Positions 8,323 to 18,068 of a DNA stretch of 64,000 nt are shown piece after piece. The translations under genes were made by a program, and so were the position numbers. The notes under the pieces were generated by a model. The model was given only the letters and a program-made list of their open reading frames with translations, was not told the origin of the DNA and searched no databases. Source of the stretch: Verrucomicrobiaceae bacterium (GTDB taxonomy: Bacteria; Verrucomicrobiota; Verrucomicrobiia; Verrucomicrobiales; Verrucomicrobiaceae); contig JADJPW010000006.1 of the NCBI GenBank assembly GCA_016713035.1, positions 62,001 to 126,000 on the forward strand, read 5' to 3'. How positions within the stretch are numbered: the first letter of the stretch is position 1; each line of letters begins with the position of its first letter.

Positions 8323-8814
8323 ATGTCACGCATCCTCGCCATCGACCACGGCACTGTCCGCATCGGGCTCGCCATCAGTGACGAGATGGAAATCATCGCC
8401 AGCCCGTTCAAGACGCTCGATGCCCATCAGCAACCAGAGCGGGCCATCGCCCAGATCGTGCGGGATCGCCAAATCGCGAAAATCGTGCTCGGTATGCCCT
8501 TTCGCATGAGCGGAGAAAAAGGCAGCGCCGCAGAGCGAGTGGAAAAATTCGCCACCAGTCTCGGCAAAGAACTGCAACATTCAGTGCCCATCGAATTCGT
8601 CGATGAACGGCTCTCCAGCGTCGAGGCAGAGGCCTCCCTCGCTCGTAGCGGCGTCACGGGGAACCAGGAGCGCAAAGCCGTCGTCGATCAGCTCGCCGCC
8701 GTCGTCATCCTCCAAGATTACCTGAACTCCCAGCGCGGGCCAGAAGGCTTCCTCCTGCCAGATGAGAGCTACGATCTGAGCTGGAGTGATGAAAAAACGC
8801 GGCGGCGACGGTGA
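8323..8814 (+). CDS. ruvX: Putative pre-16S rRNA nuclease (YqgF/RuvX)
   Basis: A 163-aa RNase H-like fold protein. Conserved acidic motifs are visible: ILAIDHGTVRIGLAISD at residues 4-20, IVLGMPFRMSGEKG in the middle, and the IEFVDERLSSVEAE block with VVDQLAAVVILQDYL near the C-terminus. YqgF takes part in 5'-end maturation of 16S rRNA; the Holliday-junction resolvase name is historical. Length and motif order are normal. It is convergent with the peroxidase gene, whose stop lies 9 bases away. Confidence 0.9.
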   Translation: MSRILAIDHGTVRIGLAISDEMEIIASPFKTLDAHQQPERAIAQIVRDRQIAKIVLGMPFRMSGEKGSAAERVEKFATSLGKELQHSVPIEFVDERLSSVEAEASLARSGVTGNQERKAVVDQLAAVVILQDYLNSQRGPEGFLLPDESYDLSWSDEKTRRRR

Positions 8815-8823
8815 GCGTCGGCC

Positions 8824-9909
8824 TCACGGCACCGGTAGTCCGCTGGGCACGCTTTTGGGCACATGCTGATCATACGCATCGCTATTCAGAGCCTCCAGAA
8901 AGGCCTGAATAGGTGCTTGATCTTGCGGGAGCATGTTCAGGTGGCGTAGCAGGGGATCGAGCGGCGGCAGAGTCGCCTGATCACCACCATCGAGAGTTTC
9001 CGCCACCTGATCCATCAGCCGATCATAAAAGAACAGCACCTCTTCCAGAGTCACATTGCCGCCGTGGTGCATGTAGGGCGCTGTGTAGCGTAAATTACGC
9101 AATGTAGGCGTGCGGAACATCTGCTGCTGCGTGCTCGCATCACTCAGGCCGATGGCATGCAGCTTGAAATCACTGAGCATGGGGCCGTTGTGACATAGGG
9201 CGCAGCCCGCCCGCTGGAAAACCTCCATGCCATGCCGCTGTGCGGGAGTCATCGCCTGCGCATCCCCGCGCATGAAGCGATCAAATGGCGTGTCCGGTGT
9301 GATGAGGGTGCGCTCATACGCAGCGATGGCCTGTGTCACTTTTTCTACACTTATGTCCTGCTCAAAGAGCCGCTGGTATTCAGGAATGGCCTTTAAGCGT
9401 GCGATCATCCCCGCAGCGGCTTCAGCCTCCGTACAGGCATCACCACGCATTTCTTCGCGAGCACGGATGGGAGCCAAAACCTGCTTTTCGAGGCCAAAAA
9501 CGCGATTGTCCCAAAACATCGGTGCCTGGGCAGGATCATGTTTTTTAGCCACTTCCAGGCCGTTGAAGGCCACATTCAGGATCGTCGGCGTATTCCTCCG
9601 TGTCGGCATGAATTCGGCCCCTGGCAGCAATTTCCGCTCTGGACCGATTCCGCTGGCATGCACGCCCAGAGGCGTCGGGCGAGCATCTGCCCAGCCGAAG
9701 CGCGGATGATGGCAGCTCGCGCAGGCGACCTCTCGCGTGGCGGAGAGAATCGGGTCAAAAAACAGCAAACGGCCCAATTCCACCCGCTCTGGAGTATCGC
9801 CCGACAGCGCCGCTGTGCGTGGGAGCGCGGCCAGCTCCGTGCTCGGCAGCGGATCAGCAGCGAGGGCGCTGCTGATGAGTAGCGTGAGAGATGCGAGGAG
9901 CCATTTCAT
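8824..9909 (-). CDS. Di-heme cytochrome c peroxidase (CcpA/MauG family)
   Basis: A 361-aa exported protein with a signal peptide (MKWLLASLTLLISSALA) and two CxxCH heme sites: CASCH at residues 63-67 and CALCH at 236-240. The surrounding blocks (LGRLLFFDPILSATREVACASCHHP, RNTPTILNVAFN, MFWDNRVFGLEKQVLAPI, FRTPTLRNLRYTAPYMHHG) are those of bacterial cytochrome c peroxidases, which reduce hydrogen peroxide in the periplasm. MauG-type relatives oxidise other substrates, so the substrate is open. The start overlaps the stop of the upstream Gfo/Idh gene (ATGA), so the two are translationally coupled. Confidence 0.88.
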   Translation of the reverse strand: MKWLLASLTLLISSALAADPLPSTELAALPRTAALSGDTPERVELGRLLFFDPILSATREVACASCHHPRFGWADARPTPLGVHASGIGPERKLLPGAEFMPTRRNTPTILNVAFNGLEVAKKHDPAQAPMFWDNRVFGLEKQVLAPIRAREEMRGDACTEAEAAAGMIARLKAIPEYQRLFEQDISVEKVTQAIAAYERTLITPDTPFDRFMRGDAQAMTPAQRHGMEVFQRAGCALCHNGPMLSDFKLHAIGLSDASTQQQMFRTPTLRNLRYTAPYMHHGGNVTLEEVLFFYDRLMDQVAETLDGGDQATLPPLDPLLRHLNMLPQDQAPIQAFLEALNSDAYDQHVPKSVPSGLPVP

Positions 9910-11198
9910 GCCTTCGGAGTGGCCCAGTGCTCGCGGTACTCGCGGCGCAGCAGTTTGGTGCTGTCTGCATCGCCCGTGAATGTCTCGCTAGCGGCATCAA
10001 AGACGAGGGCGCGGCGTGTGCGTGCGGCGATATTGCCCAGATGGCACAAAGCTGTGCTGAGGTGATTGATCGTGATGTCTGCATTCAGCGCTGCTCCAGT
10101 GCGGATGGAGTCGAAAAAGTTCGCATGATGCGCGGCTAGGTCTGGGCCTGTGCCAGCATTGAGCTCCTCGATGAGCTTGTTTTTCTCGCCGTAAATCTGC
10201 CAGCTTCCCTTGGCTTTGCCGCCTACGATCATGCCTTTTGTGCCATACCAGGCGCAGCCATTCTCGTGACTTTCCTGCACATAGGGTGACCAATCACGCT
10301 GCTCGTAGATGAGCTGCTTCGTTCTGCCGCCGATGTCGTATTCAAAGGCGCAATAAAGTGTATCTGGCCACTCTTGATCGTCATCGAAGAAGAGCTTGCT
10401 GCCTTGGCCGATGATGCGCTGCGGATGCTGCTCCACGCCGAGTCCCCAGCGTGCGATGTCGATGTCGTGCACCCCATCATTGCCGAAGTCGCCTGCTCCG
10501 AAATGGTGAAACCAGCGCCAATGTGACGGATGGTAGGTGCTTTTAAATGGCACTGGAGGCACAGGACCGAGCCATAGCTCATAGTCCAGCTCTGCGGGCG
10601 GTTGGGAGGTGGGCTGATGGCCGTGGTTTTTGCGCAGTTGGCTGTTCCATGCCTTGGCGCATAAGACCTCGCCAATGATGCCGCTGCGTAGTTTTTCGAT
10701 GACTTGAGCGGTGCTAGCAGTGCTGCGGCTCTGGGTGCCGACTTGCATGCGCACTTTGTTGCGTGCGGCGGCCTCGATCATGAGTCGGCCTTCACGCAGA
10801 TTATGCGAGCAGGGCTTTTCCACATAGACGTGCTTGCCTGCCTCCGCGGCGAGGATGGCACCAGGAGCATGCCAATGATCTGGCGTGGCCATCAGCACGG
10901 CCTGCACCGCTTTGTCCTCAAAGACGCGGCGCATATCTGTGGCGATCCGTGGAGTCTGCCCCGTGAGCTCCTGCACCAGGCGTGCGGCGGTCTCTGCCCG
11001 GCGGCGATCTGCATCACAGACCCAGGAAAAAACCACGTCGTCACGCTTACACATGGTCTTGATATGATTCGTTCCCATCCCACCAGGGCCGATGAAGGCC
11101 AGATGGATCTTCTCCACGCTGGTATTCGCGGCCCGGAGGATGGCTGGCGCGGCGAGGCTGGTCTTCAGAATAAAACGGCGGCGGCTAATCGTGTTCAT
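9906..11198 (-). CDS. Tat-exported Gfo/Idh/MocA-family oxidoreductase
   Basis: A 430-aa protein. A twin-arginine signal (SRRRFILKTSLAAPAIL) is followed by a Rossmann NAD(P)-binding domain (KIHLAFIGPGGMGTNH), the EKP catalytic motif in KHVYVEKPCSHNLREG, and the C-terminal beta-sheet domain. These are secreted sugar dehydrogenase-like proteins abundant in Verrucomicrobia and Planctomycetes; substrates are mostly unknown. The ATG at 11198 is chosen because it starts the Tat signal, although the frame is open upstream. It is divergent from the isochorismatase-SGNH gene across only 41 bases and coupled to the peroxidase downstream. Confidence 0.88.
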   Translation of the reverse strand: MNTISRRRFILKTSLAAPAILRAANTSVEKIHLAFIGPGGMGTNHIKTMCKRDDVVFSWVCDADRRRAETAARLVQELTGQTPRIATDMRRVFEDKAVQAVLMATPDHWHAPGAILAAEAGKHVYVEKPCSHNLREGRLMIEAAARNKVRMQVGTQSRSTASTAQVIEKLRSGIIGEVLCAKAWNSQLRKNHGHQPTSQPPAELDYELWLGPVPPVPFKSTYHPSHWRWFHHFGAGDFGNDGVHDIDIARWGLGVEQHPQRIIGQGSKLFFDDDQEWPDTLYCAFEYDIGGRTKQLIYEQRDWSPYVQESHENGCAWYGTKGMIVGGKAKGSWQIYGEKNKLIEELNAGTGPDLAAHHANFFDSIRTGAALNADITINHLSTALCHLGNIAARTRRALVFDAASETFTGDADSTKLLRREYREHWATPKA

Positions 11199-11239
11199 AG
11201 CGAGTGCATAAGGAACGCTGCGAGCCCCGTACTTCACGC

Positions 11240-12868
11240 ATGCACCCACGCATCCTGATCGCCGCCCTTTTATCCTTCGCCACCGGCTCCATGGCGGAGA
11301 CGCCACTACCACTCACACTCCAGAGCCGCTCCATCACGGGGCGGACCACACTGGTGAAGGAGGCCTGGCTGCCATCACGCACCGCCGTCATCGTCTGCGA
11401 CATGTGGGACCTGCATCACTGCAAAAACGCCGTCGTGCGAGAGGGCGAGATGGCTCCCCGCATGAATCAGGTGCTCGAAAAAGCCCGTGCTGCCGGTGTA
11501 CTCATCATCCATGCACCGAGTAGCTGCATGAAGCCCTACGCGGGCACGCCAGCCCGTGGTCGTGCGCAGACCGCCCCGCCTGCCGCTCGACTGCCAGATC
11601 AGATCGGCGACTGGTGCAAACAAATCCCCGCCGAAGAGCACGCCATCTATCCGCTCGATCAAAGCGATGGCGGTGAAGATGATGAACCCGCTGCACACAC
11701 GAAGTGGGCCGCAGAGCTCACCGCCAAAGGGCTGAACCCGCGTGCACCGTGGACTCGGCAGATCGACGTCCTGCGCATGGATCAGGAAAAAGACGCCATC
11801 AGCGACAGTGGCGTGGAGATTTGGAATCTGCTGGAAGCACGCGGCATCGAAAACGTCATCCTCATGGGCGTGCACACGAATATGTGCGTCGCGGGCCGTC
11901 CCTTTGGCCTGCGCCAGATGGCGAAAAACGGCAAGCACGTCGTCCTCATGCGTGACATGACCGATACGATGTACAATCCCGCTCGCTGGCCCTTCGTCAG
12001 CCACCCACGCGGCACGGAGTTGTTCGTCGCCCATGTCGAAAAGCACATCTGCCCGACCATTACCTCCGATCAGCTCCTCGGTGATGGGAAGCCCTTCGCC
12101 TTCACTGCCGCCACCGCAGGCCCACGCCGCGTGCAGATCCTCCTCCTCGGCGATAGCACCACAGAGGCCAGCATTCCGAAAAAGCTCGCCCCCGACGAGC
12201 CGCAGTTCGAGGACACACTGCGCGGCCTCCTCGCCTGTGAAGAGGGCTTGCCCCCCTGCGACGTTTATAATGAGGGCGTCAGTGGCGAGTACATCCGCCG
12301 CCTGCTCGATACTCGCTACGACAAAGCCGTGAAGACCAAGCCACAGGCCGACTACATCATCATCCGCTACGGCATCAATGACTCCGCCAAGCGTGAAAAA
12401 TTCGCCGAGAACTTCCCCAAAGACTTCCACGAGCTGCTGGAGCGTCTGCGCAAAGATCACCCGAAGGCCGAACTCATCGCCATGACCAGCATCCCCTACT
12501 ACACTGGCAAAGACCGCGAGGATGTGAACAGCCTCATCAAAAAAATCGCCGAGACGGAAAAGCTCCCGCTCTTTGACATCGCGCCGCGTTATCTCGCCGA
12601 GTTGGCCAAAGGCGGTGACATGCTCAACTACCGCCGCTTTGCTCTCTCCAAAGTGCCGGAGAAACTGCGACCCTTTGCCGCACCGTATGTACAGCCCGGC
12701 ACCGATCCGCAGATCGTCGTGCTCGATAACCGGCTCGATGCCATTTTCGGCCATTTGCCCGGTTGGTTCAGTGATCGCCATCCGAACATGGCCGGATACA
12801 ACGTCATCGCCCACGAGTCGGCCAAATGGCTCACTCCACGCATTCGCACACGGTATGCCCGCCCATGA
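11240..12868 (+). CDS. Secreted isochorismatase-like hydrolase fused to an SGNH hydrolase
   Basis: A 542-aa two-domain protein with signal peptide (MHPRILIAALLSFATGSMA). Residues about 45-275 form a cysteine-hydrolase (isochorismatase-like) domain with the triad candidates Asp54 (VIVCDMWD), Lys184 and Cys216 (VHTNMCVAGR). From about residue 298 an SGNH/GDSL esterase domain follows: block I GDST with Ser306, a GVSG block, GIND (378-381) and the C-terminal D..H in SDRHPNMAGY. Both active sites look intact. Such SGNH domains often deacetylate carbohydrates; the partner amidase-like substrate is unknown. It overlaps the next gene by ATGA. Confidence 0.85.
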   Translation: MHPRILIAALLSFATGSMAETPLPLTLQSRSITGRTTLVKEAWLPSRTAVIVCDMWDLHHCKNAVVREGEMAPRMNQVLEKARAAGVLIIHAPSSCMKPYAGTPARGRAQTAPPAARLPDQIGDWCKQIPAEEHAIYPLDQSDGGEDDEPAAHTKWAAELTAKGLNPRAPWTRQIDVLRMDQEKDAISDSGVEIWNLLEARGIENVILMGVHTNMCVAGRPFGLRQMAKNGKHVVLMRDMTDTMYNPARWPFVSHPRGTELFVAHVEKHICPTITSDQLLGDGKPFAFTAATAGPRRVQILLLGDSTTEASIPKKLAPDEPQFEDTLRGLLACEEGLPPCDVYNEGVSGEYIRRLLDTRYDKAVKTKPQADYIIIRYGINDSAKREKFAENFPKDFHELLERLRKDHPKAELIAMTSIPYYTGKDREDVNSLIKKIAETEKLPLFDIAPRYLAELAKGGDMLNYRRFALSKVPEKLRPFAAPYVQPGTDPQIVVLDNRLDAIFGHLPGWFSDRHPNMAGYNVIAHESAKWLTPRIRTRYARP

Positions 12869-14850
12869 TTCGCATCACGGCCATCGCCCTCCTGCTCCAG
12901 GTGACTGCCCATGCGCAGCACTGGGCCTTCCAGCCGCTGAAGCCCGGCAGGGCAAAGAGCATTGACGCCTATCTCCAAACATCTTCCGCCACACAGGCCG
13001 ATGCCCATACACTCATTCGCCGCGCCCACTTCGATCTCACCGGCCTCCCGCCTTATGAGTCCTATTCGTCCCATGAGAGCTATGAAGCGCTCATCGACCG
13101 CCTCCTCGCCTCTCCTCACTACGGTGAGCAATGGGCACGCCACTGGCTGGATGTGGCCCGCTACTCCGACACCAAAGGCTACGTCTATGCCCGCGAGGAA
13201 AAGAACTGGGTCCACGCCTCCGCTTACCGTGACTGGGTCGTCCGCGCTCTCAATACCGACATGCCCTACGACCGATTTTTGCTGCTGCAAATCGCCGCAG
13301 ATCAAATCGTGCCGCCAAACTCGCCGGATCTCGCCGCGATGGGCTTTCTCACGCTTGGGCGGCGCTTCCTTGGCGTCACGCATGACATTATTGATGACCG
13401 TATCGACGTCGTCATGCGCGGCACGCTCGGCCTCAGCGTCGCCTGTGCACGCTGTCATGATCACAAATTCGATCCCATTCCCACCCGTGACTACTATGCG
13501 CTCTACGGCGTCTTCCAGAGCTGCGCAGAGGCGCTCGTGCCCTGCGCCAGCGGCGAAAATGCCGAGCTCACCGAGCTAAAGCAGAAAAACCGCGCTCTCA
13601 TGGCCAAACGCCGTGAGGAGCAGATGAAGCGCACCCGCGACCGCGTCGCCGACTACCTCGCCGCGACTCGTGAGCTCGATAAATACCCGGAGGAGGTCTT
13701 TGGCCAGATACTCGAAGAGAAAGACCTCAATCCATTCATCGTGCATCGCTTCATCGCATGGCAGCAAAAACACCCCGGCACCGAATTGACTGAAAAAGGG
13801 CTCCTCCAGCCTGATTCGCCCGCCTTCGTGCCCGACGAGCATATCGCCAACATCGAGATGTACTTCCCCACTGGCGTCACCACTGAGCTGTGGAAGGCGC
13901 AAGCAGAGGTGGACCGCTTTCTTCTCAAAAACAGCACCGCACCAGTCCACGCCACCATTTTGACCGACCGCCCGCTGCCGAGCACGCCGCGTGTGTTCAA
14001 TCGCGGCAATCCGCTCATGAAGGGGGATGCCGTGCCGCGTCAGTTTTTGAGCCTCTTCGGCCCGCAGCAGCCTTTTACGAAAGGGAGTGGCCGTCTGGAG
14101 CTCGCACAGGCCATCACCGACCCGCAAAATCCGCTCACTGCCCGCGTGATGGTCAATCGCCTCTGGCAGCACCACTTCGGACGTGGCCTTGTCGCCACAC
14201 CGAGTGATTTTGGCAAGCAAGGCAGCCCACCCACGCATCCAGAGCTGCTCGACTTCCTCGCCACCGAATTCATCCGCAGCGGCTGGAGCATGAAGCAAAT
14301 GCACCGGCTCATCATGCTTTCAGCAGCGTATCGCGGCTCCAGCATCACGCCCCACCGTTTGAGCTTTGAAGAAGCCCGTGATGCCTGGCTCACTGCCGCA
14401 GGCCGACTCAATCCGCGCATCGGCGGCCGTCCTGAGCCCCTCTTCGCCGCCAGCAACACACGCCGCACGCTCTATGCCTTCATCGACCGCGAAAACCTGC
14501 CCGCCGTGATGCGCACCTTCGATTTCGCCAATCCAGATCTCTCCATTCCGCAACGCACCGAGACCACCGTGCCGCAACAGGCCCTTTTTGGTCTCAATCA
14601 CCCCTTCCTCGTCCAGCAGGCCAAAGCGCTCGTGAACCGTGTTTCGACCGAAAAATCACCCGAAAACCGCATCGGCCTACTTTACCGCTTTTTGTTTCAA
14701 AGAAGCCCCCAAGCCGACGAACTCGCCTCCGCGCTCGCTTTCATTTCCGTCGATGAAAAAGCCGCCACGGCCCCGAAACCGCCCCTCACCTCCTGGGAGC
14801 AGCTCGCGCAAGTGCTCATGCTCTCGAACGAGTTCATGTTTGTTGATTGA
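12865..14850 (+). CDS. DUF1549/DUF1553 domain protein
   Basis: A 661-aa exported protein (signal MIRITAIALLLQVTAHA). The DUF1549 half carries the hallmark blocks RRAHFDLTGLPP, ASPHYGEQWARHWLDVARYSD, DWVVRALNTDMPYDRFLLLQIAADQ and CARCHDHKFDPIPTRDYYALYGVF, the last containing a heme-like CxxCH. The DUF1553 half carries RVMVNRLWQHHFGRGLV, SDFGKQGSPPTHPELLDFLA and QALFGLNHPFLV. The N-terminal cytochrome domain seen in longer relatives is absent. These proteins are usually paired with DUF1501 proteins, as here; their biochemical role is unknown. Confidence 0.92.
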   Translation: MIRITAIALLLQVTAHAQHWAFQPLKPGRAKSIDAYLQTSSATQADAHTLIRRAHFDLTGLPPYESYSSHESYEALIDRLLASPHYGEQWARHWLDVARYSDTKGYVYAREEKNWVHASAYRDWVVRALNTDMPYDRFLLLQIAADQIVPPNSPDLAAMGFLTLGRRFLGVTHDIIDDRIDVVMRGTLGLSVACARCHDHKFDPIPTRDYYALYGVFQSCAEALVPCASGENAELTELKQKNRALMAKRREEQMKRTRDRVADYLAATRELDKYPEEVFGQILEEKDLNPFIVHRFIAWQQKHPGTELTEKGLLQPDSPAFVPDEHIANIEMYFPTGVTTELWKAQAEVDRFLLKNSTAPVHATILTDRPLPSTPRVFNRGNPLMKGDAVPRQFLSLFGPQQPFTKGSGRLELAQAITDPQNPLTARVMVNRLWQHHFGRGLVATPSDFGKQGSPPTHPELLDFLATEFIRSGWSMKQMHRLIMLSAAYRGSSITPHRLSFEEARDAWLTAAGRLNPRIGGRPEPLFAASNTRRTLYAFIDRENLPAVMRTFDFANPDLSIPQRTETTVPQQALFGLNHPFLVQQAKALVNRVSTEKSPENRIGLLYRFLFQRSPQADELASALAFISVDEKAATAPKPPLTSWEQLAQVLMLSNEFMFVD

Positions 14851-14857
14851 GGCGACA

Positions 14858-14986
14858 GCAAAGTAGCCATCTCGCTCCGCGAGATGAGCACAAGACTCTC
14901 GCTAGCTCGAAGCCTCCCCCCAACTCGCTCCTTTCCGCGCAATGAAGACGCCAGGCTCATCTCGCGGAGCGAGATGGCTACTTTGC
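14858..14986. repeat. 31-bp perfect inverted repeat with palindromic arms
   Basis: The arm at 14858-14888 (beginning GCAAAGTAGCCATCTCGC) is repeated exactly as its reverse complement at 14956-14986. Each arm contains its own palindrome, CATCTCG-CTCCG-CGAGATG. The 67-base centre shows no gene. It resembles REP/BIME-type intergenic elements and fills the gap between the DUF1549 and DUF1501 genes. Confidence 0.85.
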
Positions 14987-15029
14987 TTCGCTCCTGCGAG
15001 GTCTGGGTGAGTATAAGCGTTTCTTTCTC

Positions 15030-16382
15030 ATGCCTCTCCCACTCACCCGCCGTGATTTCCTTGCCCGTTCCGGGATGGGCATGGCGGCGCTGGGGCTGGC
15101 GGATTTGCAGGCAGCGAAGCCGCATTTTGCGCCGAGGGCGAAGCGGGTGATCCATTTCTTCCTCAATGGTGGGCCGTCGCATGTGGATACGTTTGATCCG
15201 AAGCCGGCGCTGGCACGCTACGCGGGCAAACCGGTGCCGAGTCATCGCATCACGGAGCGGAAGACGGGCGCGGCGTTTCCTTCGCCGTTCAAGTTTCAAC
15301 GCTACGGGCAGAGTGGGATCGAGGTGAGTGAGTTGTTTGCCAAGACAGCGGCGCATATCGACGACATCGCGGTGATCCGCTCGATGCAGGTGCAGGTGCC
15401 GAACCATGAGCCGTCGCTGATGCTCATGAACTGCGGTGACTCGATCCAGCCGCGTCCAAGCCTGGGTGCGTGGCTGACGTATGGCCTGGGCAGTGCGAAT
15501 GAGAATCTACCGGGCTTCATCGCGATGTGTCCCGGCGGTATGCCGATCAAAGGCGCGGAGAACTGGCAGGCGGCCTTTTTGCCGGGTGCGTTTCAGGGCA
15601 CCTACGTCGATTCAAAGCACGAGGCGGTGGACCGCTTGATCGAAAATATCCGCAGTCCACACGCGGACACGAGCGTGCAGCTCCGCCAACTCGAGCTGCT
15701 GCGTCGCATTAATGCCGCGCACAAGGCGGAACGCAGCGATCCGCGGCTGGAGGCCCGCATTCAGAGCTTCGAGCTGGCTTTTCGCATGCAGATGGATGCG
15801 GCGGATGCCTTTGATGTGACGAAGGAGCCGGAGCATATCCGAAAAATGTATGGCGAGGGTGTGCATGCGCGGCAGACGCTCATCGCGCGGCGGCTGCTGG
15901 AGCGTGGTGTGCGCATGGTACAGCTCTGGCATGGCGCGGGGCAGCCCTGGGACAATCACGACAACATCGAGACGAATCACCGCAAGCTGTCGAACGACAT
16001 CGACCAGCCCATCGCGGCGCTTTTGAGCGATCTGAAGCAGCGCGGCATGCTGGAGGACACGCTGGTGATCTGGGGCGGCGAGTTTGGCCGTACGCCGACG
16101 GTGGAGATGAGTGGGACCAAGTCGAAACTAGGCCGAGATCACAATCACTACGGTTTTAGTGTGTGGATGGCAGGTGGTGGTATCAAAGGCGGCACGGTGC
16201 ATGGCAGCACGGATGAGTTCGGCTTTGCGGCGCAGGATGATCCGGTGAGCGTGCATGATCTGCATGCCACGATCCTGCATCTGATGGGCGTGAATCATGA
16301 GGAGTTGACGTATCGCTATGCGGGCCGCGATTTCCGACTGACGGATGTTTATGGCGAGGTGATCCGCCCGGTGGTGGCGTGA
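15030..16382 (+). CDS. Tat-exported DUF1501 protein
   Basis: A 450-aa protein beginning with a Tat signal (TRRDFLARSGMGMAALGLA). DUF1501 blocks are clear: VIHFFLNGGPSHVDTFDPKP, YGQSGIEVSELF, SLGAWLTYGLGS, FEGV-type substitute YGEGVHARQTLIARRLLERG, VIWGGEFGRTP, GRDHNH, and the final HDLHATILHLMGVNHEELTYR. The fold is alkaline-phosphatase/sulfatase-like. Function is unknown; it typically accompanies a DUF1549/DUF1553 protein, which is the preceding gene. Its stop overlaps the GTG start of the next gene. Confidence 0.92.
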   Translation: MPLPLTRRDFLARSGMGMAALGLADLQAAKPHFAPRAKRVIHFFLNGGPSHVDTFDPKPALARYAGKPVPSHRITERKTGAAFPSPFKFQRYGQSGIEVSELFAKTAAHIDDIAVIRSMQVQVPNHEPSLMLMNCGDSIQPRPSLGAWLTYGLGSANENLPGFIAMCPGGMPIKGAENWQAAFLPGAFQGTYVDSKHEAVDRLIENIRSPHADTSVQLRQLELLRRINAAHKAERSDPRLEARIQSFELAFRMQMDAADAFDVTKEPEHIRKMYGEGVHARQTLIARRLLERGVRMVQLWHGAGQPWDNHDNIETNHRKLSNDIDQPIAALLSDLKQRGMLEDTLVIWGGEFGRTPTVEMSGTKSKLGRDHNHYGFSVWMAGGGIKGGTVHGSTDEFGFAAQDDPVSVHDLHATILHLMGVNHEELTYRYAGRDFRLTDVYGEVIRPVVA

Positions 16383-18053
16383 AAAAGCGGTTTGGAGCAA
16401 TGCTGGATGCAGATAGAAATGCAGCCATGGAGTCTGAAAAAACCAATGACCAGCCTTTCACCCCAGTGGAGCCCCCGAAACCGAGCATGGATGTTTGGCG
16501 GAGGATGGCGGCGTGGCTGAATACAAAGTCGCAGGATTACCGGCTGACGCGTTTTGTGCTGTTGAGGGTGATGGGGCTGGTGTGGTTTGTGGCTTTCCTT
16601 TCGGCGGCGCTGCAGTTTATCCCGTTGGTGGGGCATGATGGGTTACTGCCGGCGGATCTACTGGTGAAGCGTGCGGTGGAGCAGCATGGCGGGGATGCGT
16701 GGCAGGTGTTTTGGAAAGCGCCGTCGTTTTTTTGGTTTCACATCAGCGATGAGCTGATTCTGGCGGTGACGTGGACGGGGACGGTGCTGGGCCTGATCGT
16801 GATGTGCGGCTACGCGAATGCGATCATGCTTTTTTGTGCTGTGGGCGCTGTATTTGAGCCTGCTGCCGATCGGGCAGGAGTGGCTGGCGTATGGTTGGGA
16901 CACGCAGATTTTGGAAACGGGCTTTTTGGCGATGATGCTGGCTCCGCTGCTGGATGGGCGGCCTTTTCCGCGCCGTGCGCCGCCGGTGGTGATCATTTGG
17001 CTTTTTCGTTGGCTGGCGTTCCGCATCATGCTGGGGGCGGGTTTGATCAAATTACGCGGCGATGAGGTGTGGAGCATGAAGGAGCTTTCCGCGCTGGTGT
17101 ATCATTACGAGACGCAGCCGGTGCCGGGGCCGTTGAGCCGCTTTTTTCACTTCTTGCCGCGGTGGTTTCATCAGGCGGGATGCTTGTTCAATCACTTCGT
17201 GGAGGTGGTGGTGCCGTGGTTCGCGTTTTGGGGCCGGTGGCCGCGTCACATCGCGGGGGTGCTGATGGTGGGATTCATGGGCGTGCTCATTTTGACGGGG
17301 AATCTGTCGTTTTTGAATTGGCTGACGATCATTCCGTGCCTGGCGTGCATGGACGATTCGCTGTGGAGGCGTGTGTTGCCGCGCTTCATCACGGCGCGGG
17401 CGGAAAAGGCCGCGCAGAGTGCGGAATCGGCCTCGAAGGGGCATTGGGTGATGGTTTTGCTCTTCACGGGCTATGTGGGCTGGTGGAGTGTGGAGCCGGT
17501 GAGGAATCTGATTTCGCCCAATCAGATGATGAACACGTCTTTTGATCCGCTGCATCTGGTGGGGAGCTATGGGGCCTTTGGCAGCATCGACAAGGAGCGC
17601 TACGAGCTGGTCTTTCAGGGGGCTTATGTGGAGGTGATCGATTTGCTGACGGACTGGAAGGACTATGAGTTCAAGGCGAAGCCCACGGACGTGATGCGGC
17701 GGCCGGTGTGGATCACGCCGTATCATTACCGCCTGGACTGGGCGGCGTGGTTCCCCTGGCATCGCTATCAGGGTGGGGCGCGTAATGCCTGGGTGCCGCA
17801 TTTCCTGTGGAAGCTGCTCCAGAATGACCCTGCCACGCTGGGGCTGCTGGCACAGAATCCCTTCTCGGATCATCCGCCGAAGTATGTGCGCGTGCTGGTG
17901 TATCGCTATCGCTATGCTCCAGCGGATGATCCTTCCGGTGCGTGGTGGACGCGTGAGCGAGTGGAGACGCTGGTCCCGGCGGTGTCCCTGGAGCATGCGC
18001 AACTGCGCCAGATCATGCGAGAAAATGGCTGGATGCGGGAGGAATCTCGCTGA
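16379..18053 (+). CDS. Lipase maturation factor-like membrane protein, frameshifted
   Basis: The product reads in two frames. The first part (GTG 16379, alternative ATG 16427) gives LLRVMGLVWFVAFLSAALQF and VGHDGLLPADLLVKRAVEQ. The second resumes near 16836 with LWALYLSLLPIGQEWLAYGWD and continues through LIKLRGDEVWSMKELSALVYH, YETQPVPGPLSRFFHFLPRW and a long C-terminal part to 18053. This is the LMF1 family of multi-pass proteins. The break lies in a run of six T at 16830-16835; removing one T restores one chain of about 557 aa. In eukaryotes LMF1 helps lipases fold; the bacterial role is unknown. The gap may be a sequencing error. Confidence 0.8.
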
Positions 18054-18068
18054 ATCGTGCCGCTCATC

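Noticed and set aside
11375..12814. A 479-codon minus-strand frame opposite the isochorismatase-SGNH gene
   Set aside because: The plus-strand protein has two sets of catalytic motifs and a signal peptide; the reverse frame shows none.
14881..15150. An 88-codon frame starting in the 31-bp inverted repeat
   Set aside because: It consists of repeat sequence and of the DUF1501 start read in another frame; no family match.
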